Assembly: GCA_036435485.1 (NCBI GenBank)
Contig: CM071597.1
Span: 148,797,647 to 148,861,646 of the forward strand
Length of the DNA: 64,000 nt
Source: Saposhnikovia divaricata
Taxonomy: Eukaryota > Streptophyta > Magnoliopsida > Apiales > Apiaceae
Direction of reading: 5' to 3'
Part shown: positions 1-10,820 of the stretch, piece by piece
How positions within the stretch are numbered: position 1 is the first letter of the stretch
Layout of the letters: each line of letters starts with the position of its first letter
Program-made: the position numbers and the translations under genes
Notes under the pieces: model-generated
The model's input: the letters and a program-made list of their open reading frames with translations, nothing else
Database searches by the model: none
Told to the model about the DNA's origin: nothing

Positions 1-2456
1 TTGGATATAATTAAAACTTTTTATTATGTACTAAGGTAATGGTGAATAGTGATTACGACTACGAGGTAACGACTGAGATAATGAATGAAGGGAATAGATT
101 TGGATTCAAATGTTTATATGCCATGAAGAATACTATTGGTTGACACTTTAGATAAGAATTATATATCTCCTAAGGAATTGAGATTTGATAATTCTAAAGG
201 GGAAGATTATTCTTATATCATCCAAATCGATAACTGTTATTGGTCCAGTGGGTCCGTAAAAAGGTTAAGGAACGATCGAAAGAGATCAGGAACAATTGTA
301 CAACCCTAAGAGAATAAGTAAAGAATAAAGAATGAATAGTGTTTTGGTGGAAAAGAGAATTTTATGAGACGACACTATATAGAAGTACCCGGAACGAGAT
401 TCTGAGTTCGTATTAGTGATCCAGGGGGAAAAAGAGTGTATGTAAAAGTTGTCGGATTCTGAAAAATATCACTTTTATTTTCCCCGAGATTTCCCTGGAC
501 ACTGAAAGACTTAAGGAATTATGGAAGGGATTTAAGGAAAATAGGTTCAAGAATTATTAAAGAGAATGGAGGATGGTAGTGTAAATATTAAGGAGGTTTC
601 CGGTAAAATCCTAACTAGAAATCTTCGAGATATTCCTCCGAACGACCAATCAAATTGAGCAATAACCGGACAAAGAATCAAGAAGAGAGCCAAGGGGCAA
701 CCATGTGCAAGTGGATATGACTAGTAACCAAGCTTGTTACAACAAGGAACTAGAACAATTAGAGATCAAACTAGTACATAGCATCATCTTCTCATCCAAC
801 CATAAGATCATGACACATGCCCCTTAAAATACCTCATCCATGACCTCATACCTTTATTAAAGGTACTTTATGCCTATATATTATCTCAATAATTCATTTT
901 GGACAAGATGAGGTCAAAGAGCAAGGCAAACAACTCCATCTCTCTCCCATCTTCATGCCATTCGAATTTTGGGTAAATTCAAGAACCAAAATCCAAGTTC
1001 CAACCATCATTTGATCTCCAAATTTTTATGGTAAGTCCTATATTTCATAAAAGTGATACCATAGAAATTTTAGCTTCAAATTCTTTAGTTTCCATTTTCA
1101 AAAAAAAATCATGAAAGAGGATGATGAATAGTAACCATCTTGAATTAACTTTGTTTATCTTGATTTCCATGACGATCTAAGGTTTGTTAAGGCTAGGAAA
1201 GGTACATCCAAGGCTTATTAAAGCTAGGACATATCCCAAGGAAGGTAATTCACTTGAAACCCTAGATCTTGTTTTGAGAATTATGCATGTTCTTGATGGA
1301 TTTAAGCTTGGTAATGATGTTAGTATGTTATAAGCATGATTAGTTAAGTGATTTAGTGATTTTGGTAACATGATGATTATAATGGTAAAGTAGATGTTCT
1401 TGGACAGATTTGGGATGAGAAATATGTGTATGAGTTGTATTGATGCTCGGTGTGGCTTGGTTGTGTTGCTATGATTTTTAGAACGTTAGATTTATTGCCG
1501 TCGTAATGCCGAATTTTTGTTAACACTTAGAAACCAAGCATGGAAGTTGATATAATTTCCTGATCTTGATAATATTATGACTGGTCCTCGTAGATCTCGA
1601 GCCATAGATCGTTTTGGCGTGAGAATCGAAACATTCCGACTTACGGTTTAAGAGTTATGGTCAAATTACTAAAATTGGTTCGGAACCGTAAGTAAAAGTT
1701 CGTAACTTCAATTGAACCCTCGTAAATCATGATTCTCAGTGGCGAATCTTGGTAAATAAATACTAGAGGTCATAAGGAAGGTATGAGAGAAAACCACATG
1801 TCAAACGGATTGTTTTTCGATTTATTAAAAATATTCGAATCGAGATTAAACGCGAACGAACCCCTAAAAGACGACTCGTTTATAACTTCGTTAAAACACT
1901 TAGAAAACGAGCGATAAAACTCGGAGTATAATATTGGTTCGTAACGATCGACTTTCGGACTTATATGACTTAATTATATGCCAAGTATAAGTACAATGAC
2001 ATGTCGTATTAACGAACGAATGTCGGGTCGGATCGATGATAAAAGAAATACACTAAAAGGGGTATAACGAGATAACTCGAAAACGTGTTTCGATTTAAGT
2101 ATAACTTAACCTTTAAAGTTTTAAGTGATTAATCCCGAATGTCTTGGCTATTTATAGATCACCAAGCTGACCCGGGACCCGCTACCACTACCCCTTACCG
2201 TACTCGACTACCAGGCAAGTTTCAATCCCCTTCTTTTAGGCTGTTGTTGTGATTGAATATATATGTATGTTTTCTGTTATAATATGCCATAGCATGCATG
2301 CCTACTTTCAAGTTATATCATTATGCTTGTTCCCCGATTGTTTTTGGCTTATAAATTAGATAGCTATCGTATCAATTATAAGCCGGTTATTGTAAGACCC
2401 TCAGAGAAGGGTGTATACATCTTATTCATCAAATATAGACCGGGAGTCAATATTTC

Positions 2457-2756
2457 TTGACATATCGAGATTACCTCGAAAGAAAATATCTAAGTAAATA
2501 TTTTCCATTATTCGGGCGACGAATATTATTTGAATATTCGTTCGAGATTATTTATTTAACGATCCTTACTTCAAATAATTATTTGAACGCAACTATTCGA
2601 CGAATAATATTTTTTAATATTCATTCAGAGTCGAATTATTTATCGATTATTATTTCGAATATTCTTCTAAAGATGAGACTACTAAATGAATATTATTTGG
2701 ATATTCATTTAGAATATTATTTTATTAAATAAATATTACTTTTGAATATTCATTTA
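2457..2756. repeat. AT-rich palindromic GAATATT/AATATTC array in the LTR (left part)
   Basis: Repeated degenerate units built around GAATATT and AATATTC, many in inverted pairs able to fold into short hairpins. The array continues at 7786-8200 beyond the Harbinger insertion and is intact at 17617-18330 in the 3' LTR. A 91-residue open frame over it is low-complexity and is not treated as a gene. Confidence 0.75.
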
Positions 2757-2775
2757 GAGCAAGTCCAAGAGTGTC
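2754..2775 (+). repeat. Left TSD (TTA) and terminal inverted repeat of the Harbinger element
   Basis: TTA at 2754-2756 is followed by GAGCAAGTCCAAGAG. The same 15 bases occur inverted at the right end (7768-7782), followed by TTA at 7783-7785. The empty 3' LTR reads CATTTAGGATATT across this point, with a single TTA. Confidence 0.95.
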
Positions 2776-2986
2776 TTAATGGATGCCTTATAAATGTTAT
2801 AAATTATAGTGTCCTAGTAACTTAGGACATTACTTTGAAACATGCACTCCAACAACTATCCTTATCACATTCCCTATTATTAAAATAAAAATATATTTGA
2901 ATTGTAATTGTATTTAAATTTAAACTACCTACCAACAATATACTGCAATACACATCAACGACTCTTTCACTAGGTTAAATATTTGT

Positions 2987-2997
2987 ATCTATATAAC
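2987..2997 (+). promoter_or_regulatory. Candidate TATA box for the Harbinger transposase
   Basis: A TCTATATAACT stretch lies about 75 bases upstream of the transposase ATG, inside the element. Spacing suits a plant TATA box with a short leader. The setting is AT-rich, so chance occurrence is possible. Confidence 0.4.
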
Positions 2998-3071
2998 TGA
3001 AATCAAATCATATCAATTTCTATAAAATCAAATCAGTTTGTATCAATTCGTATAACATTTGGAATCTTCGG

Positions 3072-4352
3072 ATGGATCCCCAGGATGTAATAAAATTTTT
3101 GATTCACGAAGAAGAGGAGGAGGATGAGGAAATGGAGACTGCTGCATCTATCTATGTACAATCAAATCAGCAGATGCATAGCCCAATTCGTTATGTTGGG
3201 TCAGTTCTCAATCATCGAACCATCAATCGTAATAGATCACTAGGTCATCAACGTAACTTTCAAGATTATTTTACTGACAATCCTACGTATCCGGATTATA
3301 TTTTTCGTAGGAGATTTCGTATGCGAAGAAATTTATTCTTGCGAATTCAAGCCGCCATTGAATCTCATTATCCATACTTTGTGCAAAGATATAATGCCGC
3401 TGGAGTCCCAGGACTATCATCACTTCAAAAAATAACCGCTGCAATGAGAATTATTGCATATGGAGTGTCCGCAGATGCTGTTGATGATTACATTCGTATT
3501 GGTAAAAGCACAGCCATCGAAAGTGTTAGGAAATTGGTTATAGCAATTTTTCAAATATTTGGCGAGCAATATTTAAGAAGCCCAAATAATGCAGACATTC
3601 AAAGGTTAATGAATGTGGCTGAAGAACGAGGATTTCCCGGAATGCTAGGTAGCATCGATTGTATGCGTTGGAAGTGGAAGAATTGTCCAACGGCATGGCA
3701 TGGGACCTTTTCGGGCCGTTATCATGAGCCAACTATTGTCCTTGAAGCTATTGCTTCACATGATTTATGGTTGTGGCACGCTTATTTCGGGTTACCTGGA
3801 TCACTAAATGATATCAATGTGTTGGATCGATCCAACTTATTTTCCGAATGGGCAGAAGGTCGAGCACCCAAAGTTAACTATACCATTAATGGCCACACAT
3901 ATGATATGGGATACTACCTAGCTGATGGAATATATCCTCCCTATCCAACTTTTGTGAAGACTATTTCTACTCCCCAAGGGAATAAAAGAAAACATTTTGC
4001 TCAAATGCAAGAGTCGGCTAGAAAAGATGTTGAACGAGCTTTTGGAGTTCTTCAAGCTAGATTTGCCATTGTGCGTGGACCTGCTCGGTTTTGGGACATT
4101 GAGACACTTAAATACATCATGTTAGCATGTATAATAATGCACAATATGATTATCGAAGACGAAAGAGATATGCAAGATATAGATTATGATTACGAGACAT
4201 ATGAGGAAACGCCATCTATTCAAATATCCCGTGAACACACAAATACAATGAAGGAGTTCATGGAATTTCATCATCGAATTAGAGATAAAAGTGCTCATAT
4301 TCAGCTTCAAAATGATCTTGTGGAGCATTTGTGGCAAAAATATGGTGGTTAG
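3072..4352 (+). CDS. PIF/Harbinger DDE transposase (HARBI1-like nuclease), intact frame
   Basis: A single-exon frame of 426 residues that should cut and rejoin element ends at TTA targets, acting in the nucleus with the Myb-like partner encoded at the other end of the element. Acidic N-terminus (residues 13-22), a helical DNA-binding-type region around 75-160, then the DDE nuclease core: D196 in GSIDCMRW, D247 in GSLNDINVL and E321 in KDVERAFG. LADGIYPPYP (about 283-292) is also typical of the family. Length is in the normal range for plant members. The start is the first ATG after the leader, shortly downstream of a TATA-like site. No frameshift or missing catalytic residue is visible, so this is one of the best-preserved genes in the window. 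Confidence 0.95.
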   Translation: MDPQDVIKFLIHEEEEEDEEMETAASIYVQSNQQMHSPIRYVGSVLNHRTINRNRSLGHQRNFQDYFTDNPTYPDYIFRRRFRMRRNLFLRIQAAIESHYPYFVQRYNAAGVPGLSSLQKITAAMRIIAYGVSADAVDDYIRIGKSTAIESVRKLVIAIFQIFGEQYLRSPNNADIQRLMNVAEERGFPGMLGSIDCMRWKWKNCPTAWHGTFSGRYHEPTIVLEAIASHDLWLWHAYFGLPGSLNDINVLDRSNLFSEWAEGRAPKVNYTINGHTYDMGYYLADGIYPPYPTFVKTISTPQGNKRKHFAQMQESARKDVERAFGVLQARFAIVRGPARFWDIETLKYIMLACIIMHNMIIEDERDMQDIDYDYETYEETPSIQISREHTNTMKEFMEFHHRIRDKSAHIQLQNDLVEHLWQKYGG

Positions 4353-5755
4353 ACAATTATGTCCCAAAATATGCACTGCTTGTAATCTTACTGGTTATTT
4401 TCCAAAAAAGCTATTTAATTTGATAGAACTCCTACATTTACTTGGTTATGCAAGACATTATTAGCTATAGCCTAATTGAACATACCTATTGCTAATTACT
4501 CTTGCAAATGCGGACAACTGATTCAAACCGAGTAGGACAGTATATTTGTCATTTAAACAAGAAACCTTAAATGAAATCCTTCAGATCAAAATGTGCAATA
4601 TCATAGATCATTGCAGGGAAAATTAGATCTGGTTACTTTGCCTTCGGAGAAGCATTCTCTTTTTGCTTGGATAGTATACATGTGTAGTTGTGTTATGTTT
4701 GTATGAGCCTTTTCTCCGGAGTTTTTACTTCTCTCCATCTTTCAGTACTCATATTTGCTTGCAGCTGCTGTTGCAAATATTAATGCATTGTTACTCTCAT
4801 GCAGGATTCTTTGGGTTACATTGACATCAGCCTTGCTTTTCTTCATTTCCTTGTTTTCTTGTAACTACAGTGATTACAAAAAGTAACACTCTTTTACAGT
4901 GAGTCCTCTTATTCATTAATGTTTGTGGTGGTTTGTCTATCAACAATTTGGTCCAGTCGATTGAAGTGTTTATATGAGTGCAGAACCAAGTAAATATGGT
5001 TTATCTGATTAGATCAGATATCTGATGATCTGGTTTTTTCTCTCCAGCTGGCATTGGAAGCAACCTGGGTTGGCCCTGATGGAAAATGGCGGATCACAAT
5101 TGGTTTAAATATTTAGGTGTGATGTACATTTGAAGAACTATATTTTTTCTTTAAAACAGGATGAACAATGTTGCTGCTTTGTATTCAAACACTTGTCTAA
5201 GGTGTGTCTAAGACAGAGCATTTTAACCTACGAACATGTCGTAAATGCAATTTAGTGAATTTTGTTATGTGATTATATTATTAGTAAATATTGTTTATCT
5301 TGCCCTCCTTGTATTTGTGAATTTAGTGAATATTGTTATGTGATAATTTATTTGTGACTTCTGTATACGAGTATTTACCAAATGAATCCTGGTTATTACA
5401 TGCATAAATGATTTATAGTAAAACAGCAGCATCACTATAGTCCCCAAGAAACAGCACTGAAATTACACATAAAACAAGATTATGATACCAGGTATTTACT
5501 GTAAAAAATAGCAGTGATTTTAAGCCTACTAAACCTCCAAGCTACTTAATCTTCTACACTACAGCACATGAATAAATCGATATACAAAAGAGCAACATCT
5601 ATAAATCAAACTTCACCAACATGAATAAATTTTAAATTTCAAATTGATTCAGGATCGGAGTACTTAAATGATTATTGGACCAGAGTACTTATCAGCACAA
5701 AATAATAGCCAAAACATGAATAATAGTCATTATCACCAGATAAAGAACAAATACT
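4353..5755. other. Non-coding interior of the Harbinger element between its two convergent genes
   Basis: No supported gene. The stretch lies between the stop codons of the transposase and the Myb-like gene and presumably holds their 3' untranslated regions and polyadenylation signals. It is AT-rich with T-rich tracts. Confidence 0.6.
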
Positions 5756-7479
5756 TTATTGAGAAAATTCTGCACGCTTTCTGTCAATAATTTCTTGTTT
5801 TCTCAATTTGAAATACTCAGCTTCAATAGTCCCCATAGAACTTGTATCCAGTGCCATTATTTTTGCATCAATTTCATCTTGTTCTTTGGCTTCTCTTCTT
5901 TTTTCACGTTCACTGCTCTCTTTTGCTAATTGTATCATCTCCTTTAGATGTTCATTTCTCTGTTTCCTAGATTCGAGTTGATCAGCCCTTATCTGCTCTA
6001 GAATTACAACTCCGTCATTACCTTCATTTCCTGGTCTCTTTCTTTTCTTTTGAATTTCTTTAGCGGCCTTTCTTCCAATAGGCCTTTCAAATTCTGAGCT
6101 CTCTAACATCACACAATCTGATGGGGAAGAAATCATGGGGGTTTCCTTCCGAGTTTTTGGTTTTTTTGTAGCAAAATCATTATTCCATTTAGGCAAGTGT
6201 CTTAACAGATTCCAACAATGTTCTAGACAGAAATTAGCTTTACAAACTTTCTTGTACATATCCTTTGCACCTGCTATCTATTTAATTATACACAACTATT
6301 TAATTACTATCAACAATATAAACCAAATTGTTAACCATAAAAAAACAAAAGAATGAAGATTACCTTATCAATTTCTGAGTATCCACTTCGTCCATCAACT
6401 TGATTATAAAATCCTTGGAATTTGTTGACAGCAAGTTGAATCATAGACCAGCGGTGCCTTAAAGAAGATGAATTACGGTTGGATTGGAAGTCTTTGTGTG
6501 TCATAAAATAGTTATGCACTCTTTGCCAATAGGTTCCATTTGTTTGATCAGCACCCGTAATTGGATCCAGTGAAATGTTTTGCCATGCTGAAATAAGCAA
6601 TTCGTCCTCTTGTTTTGTAAAATTTTTTGTTCGTTGCCTTTTTTCATTTGCCTTTTGTGAAGAGAAACCTTGTAACTTTGTCCCGTCTACACTTTCTTCT
6701 TCATCGAGACATTGTGAGAAAAAAGAATTCTGAGTTGGCGTTGCAAACTCCTCATAAGCAGAAAATTCTGAATTAAGAATATCCGTAAAGGAAGACACTT
6801 TCTCACTAGAAGCTGTCTCAAAATTTACCTAAAAAGTAATTGTTTTAACATACCATCCAGAGATCGATTAGAATCATAAAAATATGTTTTCAACTAATTT
6901 TAAACTAAAACATCAACACTTTTTCAATGGGGTTTTCTCTTCTTTTTTTTGCGTAACATATTTTACAGTTTATTCTTGAACATATACTGTATTTTTTAAA
7001 AAAGTTGTTAAATGAGAAGGAAATTTACGTGTTCAAATCTAATCTCTGGAGACCGTGAAAAAACGTTAGAGAAAAGGTAATGAAAATGAGTGGATTGGAG
7101 CTCTACATAACCAACCATTCTAATTTCTTTGTGGTCTAAGTGGACCCATTACCACATGAAATCGGGGTTCGATAGAATGGCCACATGATTACATCTACAA
7201 CTAGACCTGGACGCACAAACCAAGTTCTAACAACTCAGTCGCAAATCGCAAGTATCATAACAGATTATTTGAGAAAGTTTGCAATTTCTATTCAAAGAAA
7301 GCTTGAATAAAAGATAGCACCATGTTAACAAATCAAAATATAGAATAAAACTGAAAATTTGATAAACCCATTATACTTAGATAACAAGATTAAAATCAAG
7401 AAAAAACCTGAGATTGATGTTTTTGACCAGCTGGTAGCGATAAGTCGTGGAAAGTTGAGGTATTTGGAAATTCCATCAT
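5756..7479 (-). CDS. Harbinger Myb/SANT-like protein (ORF2), three exons
   Basis: Reconstructed as exons 7479-7408, 6828-6364 and 6277-5756, giving 352 residues with no internal stop; introns are about 579 and 86 bp, both GT-AG. Exon 1 starts at a tandem ATG. Exon 2 carries the Myb/SANT-like trihelix segment: FTKQEDELLISAW near residues 94-106, WQRVHNYF, then SLRHRWSMIQ near 146-155. Exon 3 contains FCLEHCWNLLRHLPKW, a basic KKRKRPG patch that may be a nuclear signal, and a long charged, probably coiled-coil tail. In this family the protein helps the transposase enter the nucleus and bind element ends. The exon 3 acceptor was chosen because it keeps phase and yields the familiar AGAKDMY stretch; other acceptors nearby lose frame. 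Confidence 0.85.
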
Positions 7480-7767
7480 TTGATTTCAATGGGCAATAGA
7501 ACCGTGAAGTGGGATTGTGATAAGAGCAAGGGATGCTTCCTAGTTTAGTGGTAAACAAAAATGGAGGGAAAGGGGAAATAGTGGGAAAAGAAAGTGGAGG
7601 GAAAATATTTTTTTATTATTAAAAGTGAATTGAGGATTGTCTAGGACAGCCTTATTTTAAGGCAAGTGATACATGTCCTAGCTTTTTAAGGCATTTTTAG
7701 GACACTGTTGGATCATCACTTTTTATTAAATGCCCTAAATTTTAACTTAGGACACCATTTAGGGCAT

Positions 7768-7785
7768 CTCTTGGACTTGCTCTTA
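7768..7785 (-). repeat. Right terminal inverted repeat and TSD of the Harbinger element
   Basis: CTCTTGGACTTGCTC is the reverse complement of the left terminus and is followed by TTA at 7783-7785. Confidence 0.95.
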
Positions 7786-9534
7786 GGATATTAATTACTT
7801 GATGAATATTATTTTAATATTCATCTGAAGCTTGATTTATTTATCGAATATTATCTCGAATATTCCTTTAAGGCTTGGATTACTAAATGAATATTACTTG
7901 ATATTCATTTAGAATATTATTCATTAAATGAATATTACTTTTTGAATATTCATTTAAATTCCTAATTAATTATGAATATTGTCTTAAATATTCCTTTCAG
8001 GTCTTATTAATTAATGAATATTATTTTGAATATTCATTTAAATATTTATTTATTTAATAAATATTCTCCTGATATTTCTTCAGGGATTATTTTGAAAAAT
8101 ATTCTGATTAAAGATATTCTTTCATATTCCTAAATATTCTTTAAATATTTTTAATTCAATAAATATTCTCTGAATATTTATTCCATACTTAGAATAACCT
8201 CAATAAGGTTTATCTTCTTCGATTATTACGAAAAATATTTGGGAGTCATATTATTATTAATCTTATATCAAGAAAGGTTCTCAGACATCATTCTTCTTTG
8301 AGTCTATCTCCCTAATAATAAGGGAACCTTACTTGGAAAATGTTAATTATCTTGTCGACTCCCCGGTCATAAAGTATTCTCTTCACTCGCAACTTGGGTG
8401 CTATTGACTTATTAAGTCGTTGGTTACCTTCTCATCATTCGAGGGGTAAGATTGTTGGAACAAGTTGATATTCGTTACCAAGCAATAGCTTGGAAGTTAT
8501 TGGTGAATTTTCCTTTCCAACTAGATACGACTACCTTGTAGAGTCTTATCAACAAGTATTATACTTGGGGAAAGGGGGACGAACGTTACATTCAGAATCA
8601 TGAATTCTATTTGAACTAGGAGTCGTGTAAGAGGCCGAGTAGCACCGGTCCATCCCCTTTGGCCCAACCGTTGGCCGGGGAGAGCTAGTAAGGCGGTAGA
8701 CAAGTAAAGCCGTCAGTTCTTCCTTCTACCGGTAGTAAATCTAATTTGAGCTGTACGATCTCGACTGATCATCAAGATTGGAACAGCGGGCGCGGTGAAT
8801 ACTCCATCATTGGTTCATCATCCAAACTTATTTATTTCTTGCAACATGATTACTGTTGGCAAAGCTGGAAAAGTGTTCATAACTGGAATTGCAATCTTTT
8901 CATGCAAGTTCCTCTTTTTAATGACAATGAGAATATCTCGCTTACTTTTGATGTAGCAGATATTTCTACAAACAAATACTTTAAGTTACCTTGTAACTTC
9001 ATCGTTCATATTATACTGGCATCATTTCCGTAAATGCATGGCATATGGTTTGAAAGATACTTTTGAACTGTTTTATATTATCGTTCAGTTATATATTATT
9101 ATTGGTGGGCTATTGTTCACCCTTGCTTTATTATTATATCACAACAGCAGCTAGACCAGATGACTCGCACAAGGCGCACTCGACGTAGGCGAGGACGATG
9201 AGACTACCAGAGTTAAAGAAGAAGCTATTGGTATGATAGATTTATTCTTTCAGTTCCAAGTATATGGTCTAGTATGACTTATGTAAATGGATGGCAAAGA
9301 GTATGTATTTATATTGAAATTCTTTTGGATTGTAAGAACTCATAATGTGATTAATAAAAATTTGGTTGTTACTCTGATTTCATCTCTAGGACTATAACGG
9401 GTGTGTTTTATATTGTTGTGTTGGGTTATAAAGATGTAATTTATTTTATGTTAAAGTGAGTTCAAGTATTGTGGACAGAATTGGAGACCGTAACGACCGG
9501 ATCCCGGACCCTGGATCTGGGGGTGTTACAGAAG

Positions 9535-9546
9535 TGGTATCAGAGC
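9535..9546 (+). promoter_or_regulatory. Primer binding site, initiator tRNA-Met type (element 1)
   Basis: TGGTATCAGAGC lies four bases after the 5' LTR end and is complementary to the 3' end of plant initiator tRNA-Met. It fixes the LTR boundary and the plus-strand orientation. Confidence 0.92.
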
Positions 9547-10740
9547 GTACGTTATAAACCCCAGAGATGAGGCGACGTTAAAACAATAAATTCACTAAGA
9601 TAATAAGAACTCTTGCCAAGTTCATAGTCGGACTACTTAATGTAGTGATGACTTATAAAACCATTATGGGAACTATTAAGTATCATGATAGTAACTTAGC
9701 TCGATATCGCATCGACAAGTAAGGCAACAGACCTTGAGGCATACGAGCAGCAGCGCGATGATGCTTTATTATATGCTGAAGATCAGCGGGTAAATTCGAT
9801 GGAGTACCCTACTGGAGACCCGGAAGAGGTTCCAGCAGATAAGGAAAATCCTGTTAGGATAAGGAGCTTACCCTCGAGGAATGAGGGTTGTAGCCAGAAA
9901 GACTGAGATGATTAAGGTATAGTTCTTAGAAAATGAGCATAAAGAAGTAAGCTGTTAACAAGAGAACTGAAGATTCATGTTGGATTCGTGGCCGGACTAC
10001 TGGAGGTAGTACCAGTAAGTAGGACGGATTGGAAGAATTACTTGAGATTTTATACGGGAATAGATGAGAATCATTAGAGACTTTAATATTAACGAAAAGA
10101 GTGCTAGAGGGATGTATGATTATCAAAGGCATCGATATAAGACGAGGAGCAGAGTCCCTAGGAATAGTTGAGAAGAGGCAGTAAGTGCCATATCATTTGA
10201 TAAATGAATTAGTATGAATATTGTCAGTAATAATTCGCCATGAGAAGGCAGATGTCATAGGTTGTAATTTATAGAACCAAAGTGAGGTTAATGAGGTGGT
10301 TTTATTAAGGGAAATGTTCATTTTATGAATGAATCAGTTAGAAAGTAAAGACATTAGGAAGTGACAGCATGATTGGATAAAGTTATATGAGGAAGTAGTA
10401 AGCAAGACAATGATCTCCGAACCTACCGGAAGATAAGACCAGTGAGTCAAGATGAACTTGTAATGAGACTACTACCAGAGACTGAGTATAGGGTTATTTC
10501 AACTCAGTAAAATGAAGAACCAGAAATGTTAGATGCATGTGATTCAGAGGAATATTAAATTCTTTCTTTTCGTTGAATGGATTATAGTAGTTACCTTAAT
10601 TTTACTCCGACGCGGAATTATAATGGATCAAGTAATACGATCAGCAGTTAAAGAGAAAAATGTGAGGAAATCTTCCTGGAGCTAAATGATGAAATTGGTA
10701 ATGACCAAGAGTTGGCATTGCTTAATGGAAAAAGGAGACT

Positions 10741-10820
10741 TTGTGCTTCCAACGACGCTTCGCATAAAGGATTAGGATGTGTGCTTGCGCAGCACGACAA
10801 AGTACTTGCGGATGCATTCG
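10741..10820 (+). pseudogene. Remnant of gypsy RNase H domain
   Basis: Translation in one frame gives NDASHKGLGCVLAQHDKVLA, matching the (T/S)DAS-GLGCVLMQ signature at the start of Ty3/gypsy RNase H. The first acidic residue survives but the flanks are out of frame, so no working domain remains. Confidence 0.75.

Larger units (their letters stand above)
2757..7782 (+). mobile_element. PIF/Harbinger DNA transposon, structurally complete (5026 bp)
   Basis: Perfect 15 bp terminal inverted repeats, TTA target duplication and the two genes expected of an autonomous plant PIF/Harbinger element: a DDE transposase on the plus strand (3072-4352) and a Myb/SANT-like protein on the minus strand (7479-5756, three exons), with 3' ends facing each other. 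The subterminal regions share GTGTCCTA motifs on both sides. The transposase frame is unbroken, and the Myb-like gene can be spliced without stops. The insertion is present in one LTR of the host element and absent from the other, so it came after that element integrated. Activity cannot be judged from sequence alone. Confidence 0.95.
1..9530 (+). repeat. 5' LTR of element 1, interrupted by a Harbinger transposon
   Basis: Bases 1-2756 match 15161-17916 and bases 7786-9530 match 17917-19661 almost base for base. The inserted segment is 5026 bp plus a 3 bp duplication, exactly the length difference between the two LTRs. The LTR ends GGTGTTACA at 9530, directly before the primer binding site. 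Confidence 0.92.

Noticed and set aside
2457..2732. 91-residue open frame, repeated at 17617
   Set aside because: Lies entirely in the AT-palindrome array, low-complexity I/Y/L-rich product, no plausible start context.
4122..4376. Minus-strand open frames overlapping the transposase
   Set aside because: Shadows of the transposase coding strand.
8746..9033. 95-residue open frame kept in both LTRs of element 1 (second copy 18877-19164)
   Set aside because: The LTRs are recent duplicates, so shared openness is expected; no family resemblance.
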